Notes under the pieces: model-generated
What the model was told of the DNA's origin: nothing
Database searches by the model: none
What the model saw: only the letters and a program-made list of their open reading frames with translations
Shown here: positions 19,386 through 32,254 of the stretch, in pieces
Numbering within the stretch: position 1 is the stretch's first letter
How the letters are laid out: each line of letters starts with the position of its first letter
Made by a program: the position numbers and the translations under genes
Assembly: GCF_032884065.1 (NCBI RefSeq)
Contig: NC_088868.1
Span: 12,090,335 to 12,154,334, forward strand
Source of the DNA: Artemia franciscana
Lineage: Eukaryota; Arthropoda; Branchiopoda; Anostraca; Artemiidae
Reading direction: 5' to 3'
Length of the DNA: 64,000 nt

Positions 19386-20434
19386 GTTTAGTGAAAAGTA
19401 TTTAGATTGGTTAAATTGAAAGTTTTTATTACCTAATTTGATGCTGTTCTATATTTAAAAGAGATGTTTTCGAGAGGAAGAAAACAAAGGGTATTTTTTT
19501 GAAAATTTCAAAACTAGGGTAATTGTCTCAAAACTTATTATATCGAGGATTTTGTTTTTTAGAAATTGTTTCTCGTTTCATTAAAGCACAGTCACCTAAC
19601 CTTAGAAGGGGGTTTAAGAGACGTAGTAATCCCGCTCTTATTTGTGTGGGCCAGAAGCGGTTTTAGGGAAGGCACAGTGGGGGAACTTGCCCCAGGCGTA
19701 GAAATATTAGGGGTGAAAGATTCTAAATATATAATCTAATGATTATAATCATTTTTTTTAATTGAGAAAAAATTTCGTATATATTGCAATAAAGTAGATG
19801 GCACAGTTAATAAAGGAAAATGATCAGTAAATTTTAATTAATCAATAAGATAAAACTAAATTTAAAAATGAAACACTTAAATGATGATGATTAGAGTAAA
19901 TAATTAGTGATAGTTAAATAATTTAAGCAATAAATCAAAAAATAAGCTATAGTACTTATCTATTATAGCCACCACACTCAATAAGTGAAGTTAGGTTAAT
20001 ATTAGTGAAATATACACAAGCTTGATGAAAATAAAATACTTTAGCTACGAAATTTGGAAACTAAAACAGAGAATTATGGAAACCAGTTCCCCCAAAACGC
20101 ATTATACTTAATTGTTTTCTAATCTAACCAAAATACCAACTAAAATATTTAATTAAAACATACCTACATTGTAGTGGATATACACTTTCTCATGCTAAAA
20201 TGAAAGAAACTACGGACAGAAACCGGTTCTGTCAGAAAAAGAACTTGAGTGTGGTGGCTACAACAGATAAGTACCTAAACTATTTTCGATTGAAAACACT
20301 GTCGTTAACAAATGAAAATTTTGTCAAAATTTGACTTAAAAATTTTGAAGGATCTTGAAAAAAAGCAATCAAGATATTGCCCCAGGTTCAAGGGAGGCCA
20401 GAAAGGCTACTGGTTCGGACCTTTATTAGCTATG
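19386..20434. other. AT-rich DNA, nothing recognised
   Basis: No exon or repeat assigned. Confidence 0.5.
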
Positions 20435-20600
20435 CTACTACTGCTACTGACAACTCATTGTAGTATCAAGCCCGCTGAAGTGCAGCATATTTAAGTATTC
20501 GCGTCCACCCCCGTTAACCTTTCAAAGACTCACTCCTTCACGTAAAGTTTCGATTTTCTTTAGTCTTTCCTTATGACCACTGCTTCACCCATTCCAGGGC
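20435..20600 (-). mobile_element. Diverged LINE 3' end with TAG-type tail
   Basis: ACTACTGCTACTGACAACTC and the following CAAGCCCGCTGAAG resemble the leftward 3' end at 28226, where ACTACTAC is followed by CACCAAGCCGCCTGAGG. It looks like an old 3'-terminal fragment of the same LINE family. Confidence 0.45.
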
Positions 20601-21695
20601 TATCAAAAATACTATTTTGGTAACTTAATCGTTCACTCGTAAAACATAGATCAACTATTTTTACCTTTCTTTCATTATAAAACCGTAAACTCTTTAGACA
20701 AAAATAAATATGATAGTTGACTTTCGACATCGACAATCCTTTGGAGCCTCATTAAAAAATAAAAGACACTCAAAAGTGCATTCCAGGGACTAACAAGTCC
20801 TTCTCAGGTCTACGCAAAGCGCTTAAGCTGACTTGCAATCGGACAACAAGAGGCTGCAGGGACATTCAGTTGAATGGAGGTTTTTGCAATTTGGGCCCTT
20901 TCTCATTACTTGTACATAACAAAAGAACCCCAGAATAATTATCTTTTCCTCAAAATAAATATAATACATCGTCATTAACTAGGATTTAGTTTCCCCGAGG
21001 TGTATTCCCTCCTCGAGGTCACCTGTGATGCTGATCTCAGTCAAGGTTTTTCTTACACAAACTTCTGGAAGACTTCGCAAAGCCTATAGTACAACCCAAC
21101 TTTTCTATGAGGCCTTGCAGGGAGTATTTTCTGTCTAGGTATAAGGATGGAGAAAAAGTATATGACAGAGTGGAGACCCACGACCGCCACACCGTCAGAA
21201 CAGCTCTGACCTTTAACCTCAGTTAATGTTCGTCAGGGTACTTTGATGGAGACTTTAAGATCTAAGTTTGGCAATAATATACATAGTATGATTACTTAGT
21301 AGCATATTGTGTCAGATATTATCAATATTAAAAAAAAATTTTAGCAAGCTTTTTTAAATCATCGAAGCTATTAAAAATTTTACTTAAATGGTTTCAAAAG
21401 GAAGAAAATGTCAACGATCTAAGTTGCCGTTTTGAGATATTAGAAATAAATTTATTGCCACTAGATAATTTACATCAATATCTTTTTTTACCCTGATGTT
21501 TAACTACTTTTAGTTGTAATCTGATTTTTTTTTTGTTTTCAAGTAGAAATTTTTCCAATTTTTTTTTACACGTTCCTAGGGATTGATTAGCTCTCTTTAG
21601 ATACTCTTAGTTACGCCAGTGAGATTAATAGAAAAATTTTCTAAATTAAATACTTTCATTTTCTGGAAGAATTAAAGTAAATTTTTATTTCTTAG
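20601..21695. other. No exon recognised upstream of the oxidase exon
   Basis: Part of this stretch should be intron of the aldehyde oxidase-like gene. The exon preceding 21696 was searched for by eye (expected to end in a Ser-Lys-like context) and not found. It probably lies further upstream, perhaps outside the window. Confidence 0.45.
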
Positions 21696-21803
21696 CTGTT
21701 GGAGAACCGCCATTATGTCTATCTGTTTCCGTTTTAAACGCTCTACGGCACGCTATCTCATCTGCAAGGAAAGATGCTGGTATCGAAAAATGGTTCCAAT
21801 TCG
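21696..21803 (+). CDS. Xanthine dehydrogenase/aldehyde oxidase family, penultimate coding exon
   Basis: Translation in the only open phase gives VGEPPLCLSVSVLNAL followed by RHAISSARKDAGIEKWFQF. The family signature here is (A)VGEPPLFL...S.F.A...AI.AAR...G, in the molybdopterin-binding C-terminal domain. The enzymes are cytosolic molybdo-flavoproteins that oxidise purines or aldehydes. The exon is bounded by TTTCTTAG and GTAAGT, with two leading bases completing a codon (probably Ala) and one trailing G that joins AT of the next exon to make Asp. The Glu of GEPP is, from family knowledge, near the active site and is retained. No frameshift is seen. Which paralogue it is cannot be settled from 59 residues; the C-terminus favours an arthropod aldehyde oxidase. 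Confidence 0.9.
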
Positions 21804-22189
21804 GTAAGTTTCTTTTCATCTTTTCCTGATAAAGGCTTTATTTCAGGCTGCAAACTGCAATAACTTTACTTTAACAGTAGAAGTTATTTGAAGTGAAATC
21901 CACCGGGAACAGTTGTGAACCGTTTCTGGCTTTTTACTTCCGGCTGTTTAGATCTGTAAGGGCATAATCTTCATGAGTTACGATTGTAATCATTACTCTT
22001 TCTGTATAGGGTAGTTTAATAATACGTTTAATTTGTTTCAAACTGATATTAATAGCAATAATGGTAATGATTCACTGTTACTTCACTAAAGATGCTCTCT
22101 TATTATCTTTAATAAAAAAAGTATATTCACACTTACTTTTCTGTGGTTCCACCTACTACAAGACTAACTTTTAGTTACTTTTGGTTGAA

Positions 22190-22609
22190 CCTGGAATGCA
22201 GCGAATGTTTCATCAACTTTAAGAAATGTAAACTGCTACCTGTACGACACTGTCGGTAAAGCTAAAGATGAATCTTTGGTGCCCGTGTCAGCCTCTGTTG
22301 ATCTGTGTTGATGCAGCAGCTTCCAAATTGTGGTTTTTTCTTCTATATCTTCCACCTTTGACAAAGAACCGGATTCCGATCAGAAAATTTTCAGTTCCTG
22401 ATATAGCTTTAAAGTTGGAGATTCTTAACATAAAACTCTCCAGTACAGCTACTGCGCGCCTATCTCTTCACCACCGTCTTATCCGTTTTTGTTCGTCGAT
22501 TTTGTGTGTGTATTTGTTTCTCTTTTTGTCTTTTTTCATATTTATTCTTACTCCACCGTATATACCTCATGTATCGTGTGGGTGAAAAATAAAATAAATA
22601 AATAAATAG
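22190..22609 (+). mobile_element. Probable retroelement 3' end with (AAAT)n tail
   Basis: A moderately GC-richer segment ends in GTGGGTGAAAAATAAAATAA followed by AATAAATA repeats. Such short A-rich tandem tails mark 3' ends of non-LTR elements or SINEs. A 105-residue frame in it has no recognisable motif. Confidence 0.4.
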
Positions 22610-23271
22610 AATCAAAACTAATGGATGCCGATTGCAAATTTCGGTTCTTAAGGCAATCAATAATGCAGATAACATGAAAGTGCACACATGCTGATGGGAT
22701 CATTACTTGCCAGAAACCAGTGTGCTAGGCAAATAAAAACCAATAAAGTATATTGAAGAAAACTGGGAATATATTGCTTACCCCTCCTCCCCCTCAAGAA
22801 GTGAAAATTTTAAATTGGAAGAATAAAATATTTATGCTGCCTTCAATGTTTTAATAGTTGCTCTAGCCGAGTAAAAATACTGTAAAAAGCTTCCCAAACC
22901 TCACAACTCGGAAGTTTTTTTTGACAAATTATGAGAACTGAAGCTTAAGTTTTTGAAATTCAATTTAAATTAAATTAAAATTAAAACGGTTCTATCCTAG
23001 ATTTTTTTTTAATATATTTTTCTCGACTTTTACCAAAATTTCACAGACCAAACCCAGGAGAATCATCCATTAATCACAATACGGTGTAAGTGCTCTGTCG
23101 TATACTAGGCTATAATTTCCTCGAGGGGCGCCACTCCTCAAGGTCACCAAAACTGACAAAATTTCTAAAATTTTCATAACTTCGTTTGTTTTGTAAATTC
23201 AAATTAATGCATCATTTTATTTATAATGTTGCCCCAACTTGTTTTCGTAATATGTTTATGGAAGGCTGCTG

Positions 23272-23455
23272 ATGTCAAAAGGGTTTCAGGTCGGTAAACA
23301 TAGAGGCCTATTCGATTGTATACGATGTATGCCTTCTCTGTTAGCCATGCTCTATCAGCTTTGTGGTCTCAGGTACCGTCGTTTTCTGCCAGGGATGAAG
23401 TTTAAAGGTCTTCCTTCTGCGATTGGCAAGATGCCATTGTTAGTAAAGGTGTATT
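23272..23455 (+). other. Unassigned GC-richer patch with open frame
   Basis: A 72-codon open frame includes KGFQVGKHRGLFDCIRCMPS and LPSAIGKMPLLVK, in DNA less AT-rich than its surroundings. TTTCAG precedes GTCGGTAAAC and a GTGTAT follows GTAAAG, so weak splice signals exist. I recognise no family. It could be an exon of a nested gene or a repeat fragment. Confidence 0.25.
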
Positions 23456-23919
23456 TTTTCTGTTTTTTATATCTACTTATACGTGTGTAAAAAAGTGTCT
23501 TTTGAAGACACTTCTTAGCGTCGATACAAGTACTGGTTACTATAATTTATGAGTAGTGATGGGTATCCAGCTACAGAGTTTACACCCTTATTTGGGCACT
23601 ACAGCTTGTCTATACTATAGACTCTACGTCTTTGGCCTATCCTAGTTAAATGTCAGATGGAAAAGATGCTTTATTTAAATGTGCCTTGAATTATTAAGAT
23701 GCTCATTTTAAATGTGAATACCAGACATGATAAACTTTAATATCCTACAAATATGCTCCTTGGGTACCGAGGACTAGGAATTTGCTTCTTAGGGGTTTTG
23801 TCCAAGACATATTGTTTACACTAGACAGATACCAGTGTACGTTTCAGGAGTGATCAAGAAATCGATTAGTGGAAATAGGTTTTGGCGCTATATGGTCTAT
23901 TTGCGCACAGGTACTTGAG

Positions 23920-24240
23920 CTTTTCATGGAAGCAGTCCTTTTTTTGCGTGGTGCATATTTGAATCATACAAACGGGTTTTAGTTAGTATTTTCTATAAAA
24001 TTATTGGCAAAACTCGGAATTTAGAGTGAAAAGACGTATTAAGAATACTTTTTTTACTTTTCATTGATATAGCCCTTTTTTGACTAGGATTAGGCCTCCC
24101 TGATTGCATGGAGCATATTCTTATCATAGAAACTTGTTTTAATTAGTATTTTCATTAAATTTGTTTCAAAACATCAGAAGTCAGAGTAAAAAGCCCTATC
24201 AAGACCTACTCTCGTAACTTTTCATGGAGACAGTCCATTT
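23920..24240 (+). repeat. Two-copy tandem duplication, ~160 bp period
   Basis: GTGCATATTTGAATCAT at 23951 recurs as GAGCATATTCTTATCAT at 24111. TTTTAGTTAGTATTTTCTAT and CTTTTCATGGA also recur at the same spacing. The copies are diverged. Confidence 0.65.
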
Positions 24241-25074
24241 TTAGAACCAGGACTTGGGGAAATAGCCATTCTAAGGGTGGGTCCAGCGGTAAGACCCTGA
24301 GCCACTAAAGATTGCCTATATAAATTGGGTCATTGACTCACTTACATAACCATACTAAAAGAGAGATACCTCATTAGCATAGCCGGTTTTTCTGGCAACC
24401 GGATCCGGTGAATGACCTACATATTCCTGTTAGAACATGCTTAACATGTATTCAACCTTGGAATGTAGAATCGACGTAATCAGAGGAATGAGCACTTAAG
24501 GGAATCGTTTCATTTGATTTCAAATTGGATTAATAGAAATTTTCATATAGTATTGAACTTTACAAAACGGCATCTATAACATAGACATAATGCAACCACT
24601 TGTATCACCACATTCATTGGAATAAGTGCTTATATCAAAACTTCTTACAGAGGGAACTTTTGGTCAATCACGCCCAACTTCCAATGGCCCCAATGTCCCC
24701 TCCCAACTTTTTGCCCCTTATTTCTCTACTTAATTCTTTTGAACTTTAATTTTTTCAAATAGAAATTTTCCAATTTTTTTCATGTCCTATAATGACAAAA
24801 TATACTTAAAACCAAAAAAAATCACTTGTCATACTTTCGAAATACGAAATAAAAATGATGTAGATATGTTAATCATGATTTTTCCTATTAAAAAAATAAT
24901 TATGTGTTTATTTTTATGATGATGTACTACATGTCGTTATTTCATAATAAATATTTATACATTACTTTTTAATTGGAAATTTTATGTTTCCATTATTTTT
25001 AGAGTACGCTAGTAAGTCGACCGTTTAGGATGTTTATTAAAAAGTTGGAGATGTAAGAAATGGAATTTTCAGAG

Positions 25075-27735
25075 AAATAGATATCTCTAGTGGGTTTTTA
25101 TATGGGGAAATATTAGAATCAGAGATAGATTAAGCGGGGTTTTATTGAAGTCTTATTGGGATGAGCTGAATTTATTCAGAATCCACACAGGCAAGCAAAC
25201 ACCCACTCATACAAACTCACTAGTGGTATACTAGAGTCTGAAATAGGTGAATCAGGATTTTACCAAAGTCTGAGAGAGATGAATTTGATTCCTCTTATAG
25301 TTAAAACATACCAAGTGAGAATTTATCAAGATTCAGTTAGACAAAGACCCTACTACCAGCTCACAAGTGGCATACTAGATTCTGAAATAAATTAATTAGG
25401 TTTGTAACAAAGTCTGAGAAAGATGAAATGGTTTCTTTTTAGAAACATATGAAGTGGGAATTTATCAAGATTCAGTCAGAAACAGACATTATTAAAAGCT
25501 CACAAGTGGTATACTAAAGTCTGAAATAGATGAATTAGAATTTTACCAAAGTCAAAGAGAGATGAATTGAATTATTTTTTTAGTTAGAGACATAGGATGC
25601 GGTCAGTTATCAAGATTCAGTCAAACATGGACACTACTATCAGCTCACGAATTGTACATTATTGTCTAAATTATGTCAATTAGGTTTTTTTTACCAAAGT
25701 CCGAGAAAGGTGAAGAGGATTCGTATTAGAGTTGGAAACATATGAAATGAAAAATTTTCAAGATTCAGACAGACACAGACACAACTATTCGCTCAAAATT
25801 GGTATCGAGATATAAGAAGTGAGACTTTATCAAGATTCAATCAGATACAGACATTACTGCCAGCTCACAAGTGATATATTAGAATTTGAAATAGATGAAT
25901 GCGGTTTTTACCAAAGTTTGAAAGAGATTAATTGGATTCTGTTTAGAGTTAGAGACATTTGAAGCGGAAATGCCTCAAGATTCAGTCAAACTTAGAAACT
26001 ATACCAGCTCACATGCGGTTTACTAGAGTCTGAAACAGGTGTATTAGGTTTTTGCCAAATTCTAAGAGAGATGAATCGAATTCTTTTTAGAGTTAGAGAC
26101 GTATGAAATTGGAATTTATCAAGATTCAGTCAAACACAGAAAATACTATAAGCTCAGAAGTGGTATACTAGAGTCTGAAAGAGGTGAATTAGGTTTTTAC
26201 CGAAGTCTAGGCTCGAGGAATCAGATTTTTTTAGAGTTAGAGACATAAGAATTGGCGAATTATCAAGATTTAGTCAAACATGGACTCTGCTACCAGCTCA
26301 CAAGTAGTAAACAAGAGTCTGAAATAGATGAACTAGGTTTTTAACAAAGTCTGACAGAGGAGAACGGGATTCTTTATAGAGTTAGAGACATATGAAGTAA
26401 AGATTTTCAAGATTCAGTCGAATGCAGACACTGCTATTAGGTCAGAAGAGGTAGAGTAGAGTCTGAAAAAGGTGAATTAGGCTTTTACTAAAGTATGCGA
26501 GTGATGAATGGGATTCTTTTTACAATTAGGGACATATCAAGTGAAAAATTATCAAGATTCAGTCAGACACAAACATAACTATTAGCTCACATGTAGTATA
26601 CTAGAGTCTAAAATAGATGAATTAGGTTTTTACTAAAGTATGAGAGAGAGAGACGAATTGAATTCTTTTTAGAGCTAGAAATATATGGCGTAAGAATTTA
26701 TCAAGACCGAATCAAACACAGGCACTATTATCAACTCACAAGTGGTATACTTGAGTCTGAAATAGAGAATTTGGTTTTTACCAAAGTAGTAGAGGGACGA
26801 GTCGTATTGTTTTTAGAGTTAAAGACGTATGAGGTGGGAAATTACCAAGATTCAATCAAACACTGACACTACTACCAGCTTACCAGTGGTATACTAGAGT
26901 CTGAAATAGGTGATTTTTGTTTTTACCGTCGTCGGAGAGAGATAAATCGGATTCTTTTTAAAGTTAGGGACATGAAGTGAGAATTTATCAAGATTCAGTC
27001 AGATACAGACGCTTCGGCTAGCTCACAAGTTGTATTCTAGAATCTGAAATGGGTTAATTTGGTTTTTACCTTCGTGAGAGAGACATAAATCGGATTCTTT
27101 TTAGACTCAGATGTATATGAAGTGAGAATTTATCGAGATTCAGTCAGAGAGAGACGCTGCAACCAGCTAATAAGCTGTATAGTAGAGTCTCAAATAGGTG
27201 AATTTATTTTTACCAAGGTCTGGGAGAGATAAAATGGATTTTTTCTAGAGTTAGAGACATATGAAGTGGGAATTTATCATGATTCTGTGAGACACATACA
27301 CTACTACCAGCTCACAAGTGGTATACTAGAGTCTGAAATAACTGAATTTGGTTTTTATTAAAGTCTGAGAGAGAGATTATTCAGATTATTTTTAGAGCTA
27401 GAGACACATGGAGTGAGAATTTATAAAGATTCTGTCAAACACAGACGCTACTATCAGCTCACAAGTGGTATACTAGAGTCTGAAATAGATGAATTAGGCT
27501 TTTACCAAAGTTTGACAAAGAGACAGGTGAATTGGATTCTTTTTAGAGTTAGAGACGTATGAAGTAGCAATTTATCAAGATTCAGTCAGACATACACTAT
27601 TACCAGCTCACAAGTGATATACTGGAGTCAGAAGTGGTATACTAGAGTCTGAAATAAGTGAATTAGATTTTTACCAAAGTCTGAGAGTGAGAGATTATTC
27701 GGATTCTTTTTAGAGCTATAGACACAGTTTGGAAA
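25075..27735 (+). repeat. ~144-bp satellite array, about 18-19 units
   Basis: The unit core is GCTCACAAGTGGTATACTAG, then AGTCTGAAATAGATGAATTA, TTTTTACCAAAGTCTGAGAG, GATTCTTTTTAGAGTTAGAG and TTATCAAGATTCAGTCA. Core starts fall at about 25215, 25359, 25498, 25643, 25791, 25863, 26007, 26152, 26296, 26440, 26585, 26734, 26878, 27021, 27166, 27310, 27457 and 27606. Spacing is 139-149 bp apart from one 72-bp half unit. Units differ at many positions, so the array is old and not freshly homogenised. A TATACTAGAGTC piece is duplicated near 27630. The array lies wholly in the oxidase intron. Confidence 0.93.
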
Positions 27736-28225
27736 CTTATCTCGATGGATGTTCAAGCTGGATGCGAGAGGATTTTTGGAGCAAAGAATCAATCCTAGCT
27801 TCGTAGTACAATAGCATCAGACTCATTTGAGTTTGGTATTCCAATAAAGGTCAGCTAATAAGCAAATCCCCAGGAGAAAAAGTTCAGCAAGTCTCTCTGA
27901 TAGCTTCCTCTATATAGGTAGATCTGTATGACTATTTGTGACCTCATTCGTATAGTAAGGGGAGATCCACTTGAAGCAATACTAAATTATTTACAGGTTT
28001 TGCTTTCTTTTTGAGGTAGTTGAACGGGCTTTTTTGGGTTGGCAAAGTGGGATATAGCGTTCAAAAAGCTTTTCCATGCTCTATTAATGTATATAACAGT
28101 AAGAGGGGGCCCTGGATGTCGCCCTGCAGAACACCAGCGTTTGCCAAATGGCCACGGGGTGGAGCTATCAGTAGAGAGAACAAAATAGCGACACATTCCT
28201 ATTAACGGTTTTCTGCTCCTTCAAA

Positions 28226-28750
28226 TACTACTACTACTACTACCACTACTAATTCTCTGCAGCACCAAGCCGCCTGAGGCCAACACAGCTACGCACGCTC
28301 CTCCTCCAACCTAATCAATTCAAGACCTCCCTCTTTACGCCCTCCCAGGAAGTTCCCATTTCCTTTAAATCTTTATTTACGACATCCCCCTACCCCAGAC
28401 GAGGAAGACCTACTTTCCACTTAGCCCCAGACGGCTGGCCAAAAAGGACAATCTTCGTTAATCTGTCATCCTTCATCCGCAGATCGTGGCCTAGCCATCT
28501 CAACCTTTCTTTCATTATATCCCTAGAAAGCGGGATTGGACCACATTTTTCGTGCAACCCACTGTTTGAAATACGGTTGGTCAGCCGGGTACCCAGAACA
28601 ACACGTAGGTAATTTCTCTGGAAAACATCTAGTGAATTTTCATCCGTTTTTCGGAGCGCCCATGCTTCAGAGCCATTTTTAACCATTGTCACCACAGAGT
28701 AATTATTCACAGACACTCTGGCACGAATGTTTTCACAAACTAGCAAGAAA
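28226..28750 (-). mobile_element. LINE 3' end, leftward, (TAG)n tail
   Basis: On the minus strand the coding part reads GSEAWALRKTDENSLDVFQR, NYLRVVLGTRLTNRISN, KERLRWLGHDLRMKDDRLTK and GQPSGAKWKVGLPRLG, then a 3' UTR with TGTGTTGGCCTCAGG and a tail of TAG trinucleotides (28226-28250 as CTA). This is the C-terminus of an endonuclease-reverse transcriptase LINE, 5' truncated. Matching copies lie at 32255, 38330 and 62487 in the opposite orientation. Confidence 0.85.
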
Positions 28751-29040
28751 GAGTAACATTCCTTCGCAAGGCCGTATCTAAGGTGGGGGTTTGACTCCCC
28801 CTGAAATGTTTTTTTTCGACTTGCAAAAACGTAACAAAAATGAATAGAAACAAATTTTTTATGTGTTTTAAAAGTTTTTTCTATGTAAGCCCTCCCCTCC
28901 CTAAAAAATTCTTTTGTAGCCCCCTTCCCCCACAAAAAAATACTGGATTCGGCCCTGTTTCTTCGTCTGCTTTGTTCGAGTTCTGACTGCGGAAAACCTT
29001 GAATGAAAACTCGGGAGAGTGCCAAGGTTCATACGACAGA
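28751..29040. other. Possible inserted repeat beside the LINE
   Basis: C-rich and T-rich patches run to GGATTCGGCCCTGTT at about 28960. The LINE-like frame is lost at this boundary. Similar boundary motifs are at 19131. The repeat type is not known. Confidence 0.3.
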
Positions 29041-30129
29041 ATAAAATTACCAGTCGAGTTCATAGTCCTTCCTAGCATAATCCTTGAGTTGCATCTTAGG
29101 CTGACTAAGACCATTAAGTATATTACGCCTAAGAATGTAAAAGGAAAGTCTCCTAATCTTATTTTTGTTTATCGTATAAATAATCAAATTATGAACTTCG
29201 TTTAGAATGCTAGAGCTTCGTTACACTGGACGCTAAATAAACATACCTTAGATACATTAAATAAATCAATTAAGACTGAAATACTTACAGTTTGACTTCA
29301 ACATATGCACTTGCCAAATATGCCAAGAAGTGAACCTATTTAGCGGAGAAAAAGGATTCGTTGACAAATTACTAACGACACATTTCAAGAGTATTCACCT
29401 CTGATATTAAATAGAAAACAAATAACAAAATGTTTCAACTGAAAGTAAGAAGGGATAAAACAAACATAAATTATTCAAAATATGACAGGAGCTATTATCC
29501 CCCCTTCGAACCCTCACTCTTTAGTCTGAAGCTTGACTTTATGTCACAAATCTTTAGGAAGGGCCCCTGATACACAAGGGGTCAACCCCTTTAATTGAAA
29601 TAAAAGCCTTTTTAAAGCATTAAACTTCAGCGTAACGAGCGAGGGGTTAAGGAGAGTTCCCCCATATACGGAATATTTCGTTTTGTTTTCAGTTTTAATT
29701 TTGCTCCTTACTTTCAGTTGAAAAACTTGCTTTTCTGTTTGATAAAAAAAAAACGAGATTTTCTTTGCAGTTTTAATGTTTTACTAGAATATGGGGAGAT
29801 AAAGCAATGGGATATTGATCCAAATTTATCTTCTAGTCTTCTTTTATTCACAGCCAAATTATACAGGTACTTGGGGAGGAATTTTATTTAAGATACAGTT
29901 TCCCATTCAGGGCATAAGGACATTCAGGTGCGTAACAACTACTTACCAAGGACAGCTTTGAGCGATACGTGTTTCTCAGATGAACCGTAAATTTTATGAA
30001 GTTTTTGCATTTGGAATCAACATAAAAATTAAATTTTCTTATGTACCATTTGTTATCTGAATACCCTATTTAGAGTTTACGTTACTATTTGCCCGAGTCT
30101 CTCCTTGCTTCAACTTTGCTATTAAATAA

Positions 30130-30403
30130 AAAAAAGTTTCTTTTTAACTAAAAGTAAGGAGCGACATTAAAACTTAAAACGAACAGAAATAATTCCGTAT
30201 ATGAAAGGGGCTGTTCCCTCCTCAACGTCCCGATCTTTGCTCTAAAGTTTGACTCTTTCTCTCAAATCTACTTTTTAAAACAGTGAAAAACTTTAGCGTA
30301 AAGAGCGGGGCGTTGAGGAGGGAACAGTCCCTTTTATATACGGAGTAATTTCTGTTTGTTTTAAGATTTAGTGTCGCTCCTTACTTTCAGTTTAAAAAAC
30401 TTG
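30130..30403. repeat. Hairpin (foldback) element, ~110-bp arms
   Basis: The left arm reads ACTAAAAGTAAGGAGCGACA, TTAAAACTTAAAACGAACAG and GGGCTGTTCCCTCCTCAACG. The right arm returns it as CGTTGAGGAGGGAACAGTCC and TGTCGCTCCTTACTTTCAGT. The loop is about 50 bp. This is the clearest complete hairpin form of the family. Confidence 0.85.
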
Positions 30404-30496
30404 TTTAAGTTTTTTTTATTTAATTTCTGAAAGTTTTTGAATTAATGCATGTTTTCATTTTGGCTCTCCGCACATGAATACTTAGAACGAAATTTG

Positions 30497-30498
<2 letters not shown>

Positions 30499-30547
<49 letters not shown>
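30499..30547. repeat. T homopolymer, 49 bp
   Basis: An uninterrupted T run lies between GAAATTTGCA and GGCTAAATGG. Its length is likely to be unstable and hard to assemble. Confidence 0.95.
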
Positions 30548-30548
<1 letters not shown>

Positions 30549-32254
30549 GCTAAATGGCTTTTTCTTAGTTTTGATCGGACGATTTTGAGAAAAAAGGAAT
30601 GGGGGAGGAGGCTTAGTTGCCCTTCAATCTTTTGATTACTTAAAAAGACAACTAGAACTTTTTATTTTTTACGAACGTTTTTATTAATAAAAAATATACG
30701 TAACTTCCGAATTAACTTTCGTAACAAACTTCTATATTCATATATACTCATTACGTATATGAGGGGTTTGCCCCCTCTTTAATACCTTGCTCTTTACACT
30801 AAAGCTTAAATTTTGTCCCAATTCTTTAAGAGTGACCCCTGAATCACAAAGGCCGTAGAAGAAATAGTTGAAATTACGAAAAATACTTTAGCGTAAAGAG
30901 CAGGTATTTAGGAGGAGATGAACCTCTCATATGCGTGATAATTTCCGTTCGTTTTGTTTTAATGATGCTCCTTACTTTCAGTTGAAAAAACATTTTCACG
31001 TTTATCTTTTCATTGTTTTTTGTTTTGAATAATATTAGAAAATACTGCACCCCCTTTATGGAAATTCTCTCCTCCCATGACAAACTCCTCCATGGAAAGA
31101 TCCTCTCACGTAACCCCTCGCCTCAACCCCCTCCCTATCCAAGAAAAAAATTCCCCTTAAACCGTCTGTACACTTTCCGACAACCATTACTATATGTTAA
31201 CACTGGTCAAAGTTTGTAACTTGTAGCCCCTCCCCTGGGGTCTGTGAGGGAGTAAGTCGTCCCCAAAGACAAAGTTATTAGGTTTTTTTACTATGCTGAG
31301 AAAAACGGCTATCTCAGAATTTGTATCCGTTGACTTTGGGAAAAAATGAGTTTGGGAGGGGGTCTAGGTGCCCTCTAATTTTTTGATCACTTAATTAGGG
31401 CACTAGAACTTTTAACTTCCGTTAGAATGATCCCTCTCACGACATGCTAGGACCACTGGGTCGATACAATCACCCCTGAAAAAAAAATAATAAAAAAAAT
31501 AAATAAATACGCACCCGTGATCGGTATTCTGGCAAAAAATACGAAATTCCACATTTTTGTAGATAGGAGCTTGATTCTCAGGGTTCTCTGATACGCTGAA
31601 TGTGATGGTGTGATTTTCGTTAAGATTCTATGACTTTTAGGGGGTGTTTCCCTCCATTTTCCAAAATGAGGCGAATTTTCCCAGGCTTGTAACTTTTGAT
31701 AAGTAAGACTAAATTTGATGAAACTTATATATTTTAAATCAGCATAAAAATCCAATTCTTTTGACCAAGTTTTATGTTTCCCGTGCAAAACTTGAAGATT
31801 TTTCATTCACTTTTTACGCCAACAATTCTGTGTCGACAAGAATTGACAGTGTGAAAGTAGAAATGAGTTCAGGAAACCCATCTTAAGAATTCAAATAGAA
31901 TGGACTCAGGTGTAATTTCGTTTCATGAACCTGGAAGGACTAGTTTTATGAGAAATGATTCAAAAACAAGAATTAAACTGGAGAAAACTAGGAAGTATCA
32001 TTAATTGATGCTTGTTACATGTTATAAAGTAAAAATATCATCATTTTTATCTTCTTTTTTTTATGTAGCCTAGGGCTAAATGTGACCATTAGAGGAGTGC
32101 TGGGGATGAATTGTGAAAAATACTGTGGCTGTATTATCAAAACCATGAAAATTAGAAAACATTAGTAATATAGAAATGTTTCTCTTTTTGTTCTGGCATG
32201 TCTCCTTCTGAAGAGCCCCTTTTCTTGACGTTTACCATTTTATCTTTTCACGTA

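Larger units (their letters stand above)
29560..31765. repeat. Dispersed foldback repeat family, composite block (copies B-D)
   Basis: The block contains several partial copies of the family seen at 10216. One is CGTAACGAGCGAGG plus GCTCCTTACTTTCAGTTG (29620-29735). A hairpin copy lies at 30130-30403, and a third copy (about 30750-31765) runs collinear with 10216-11240 with many substitutions. Shared landmarks are CTCGCTCTTTACACTAAAG, ATGACCCCTGAATCAC-like sequence, GGCAAAAAATACRAAATTCC and TGATGGTGTGATTTTCGTTA. Nothing coding is conserved. Confidence 0.75.

Noticed and set aside
22268..22585. 105-codon frame as a membrane protein
   Set aside because: The hydrophobic end is T-rich DNA next to an (AAAT)n tail; more likely a retroelement 3' end.
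25075..27735. CRISPR-like array
   Set aside because: The repeats are ~144 bp, diverged throughout and without unique spacers; it is a eukaryotic satellite.
30499..30547. Poly-T as the tail of a retroposed gene
   Set aside because: No processed coding sequence or target-site duplication was found next to it, and it lies inside the foldback repeat block.
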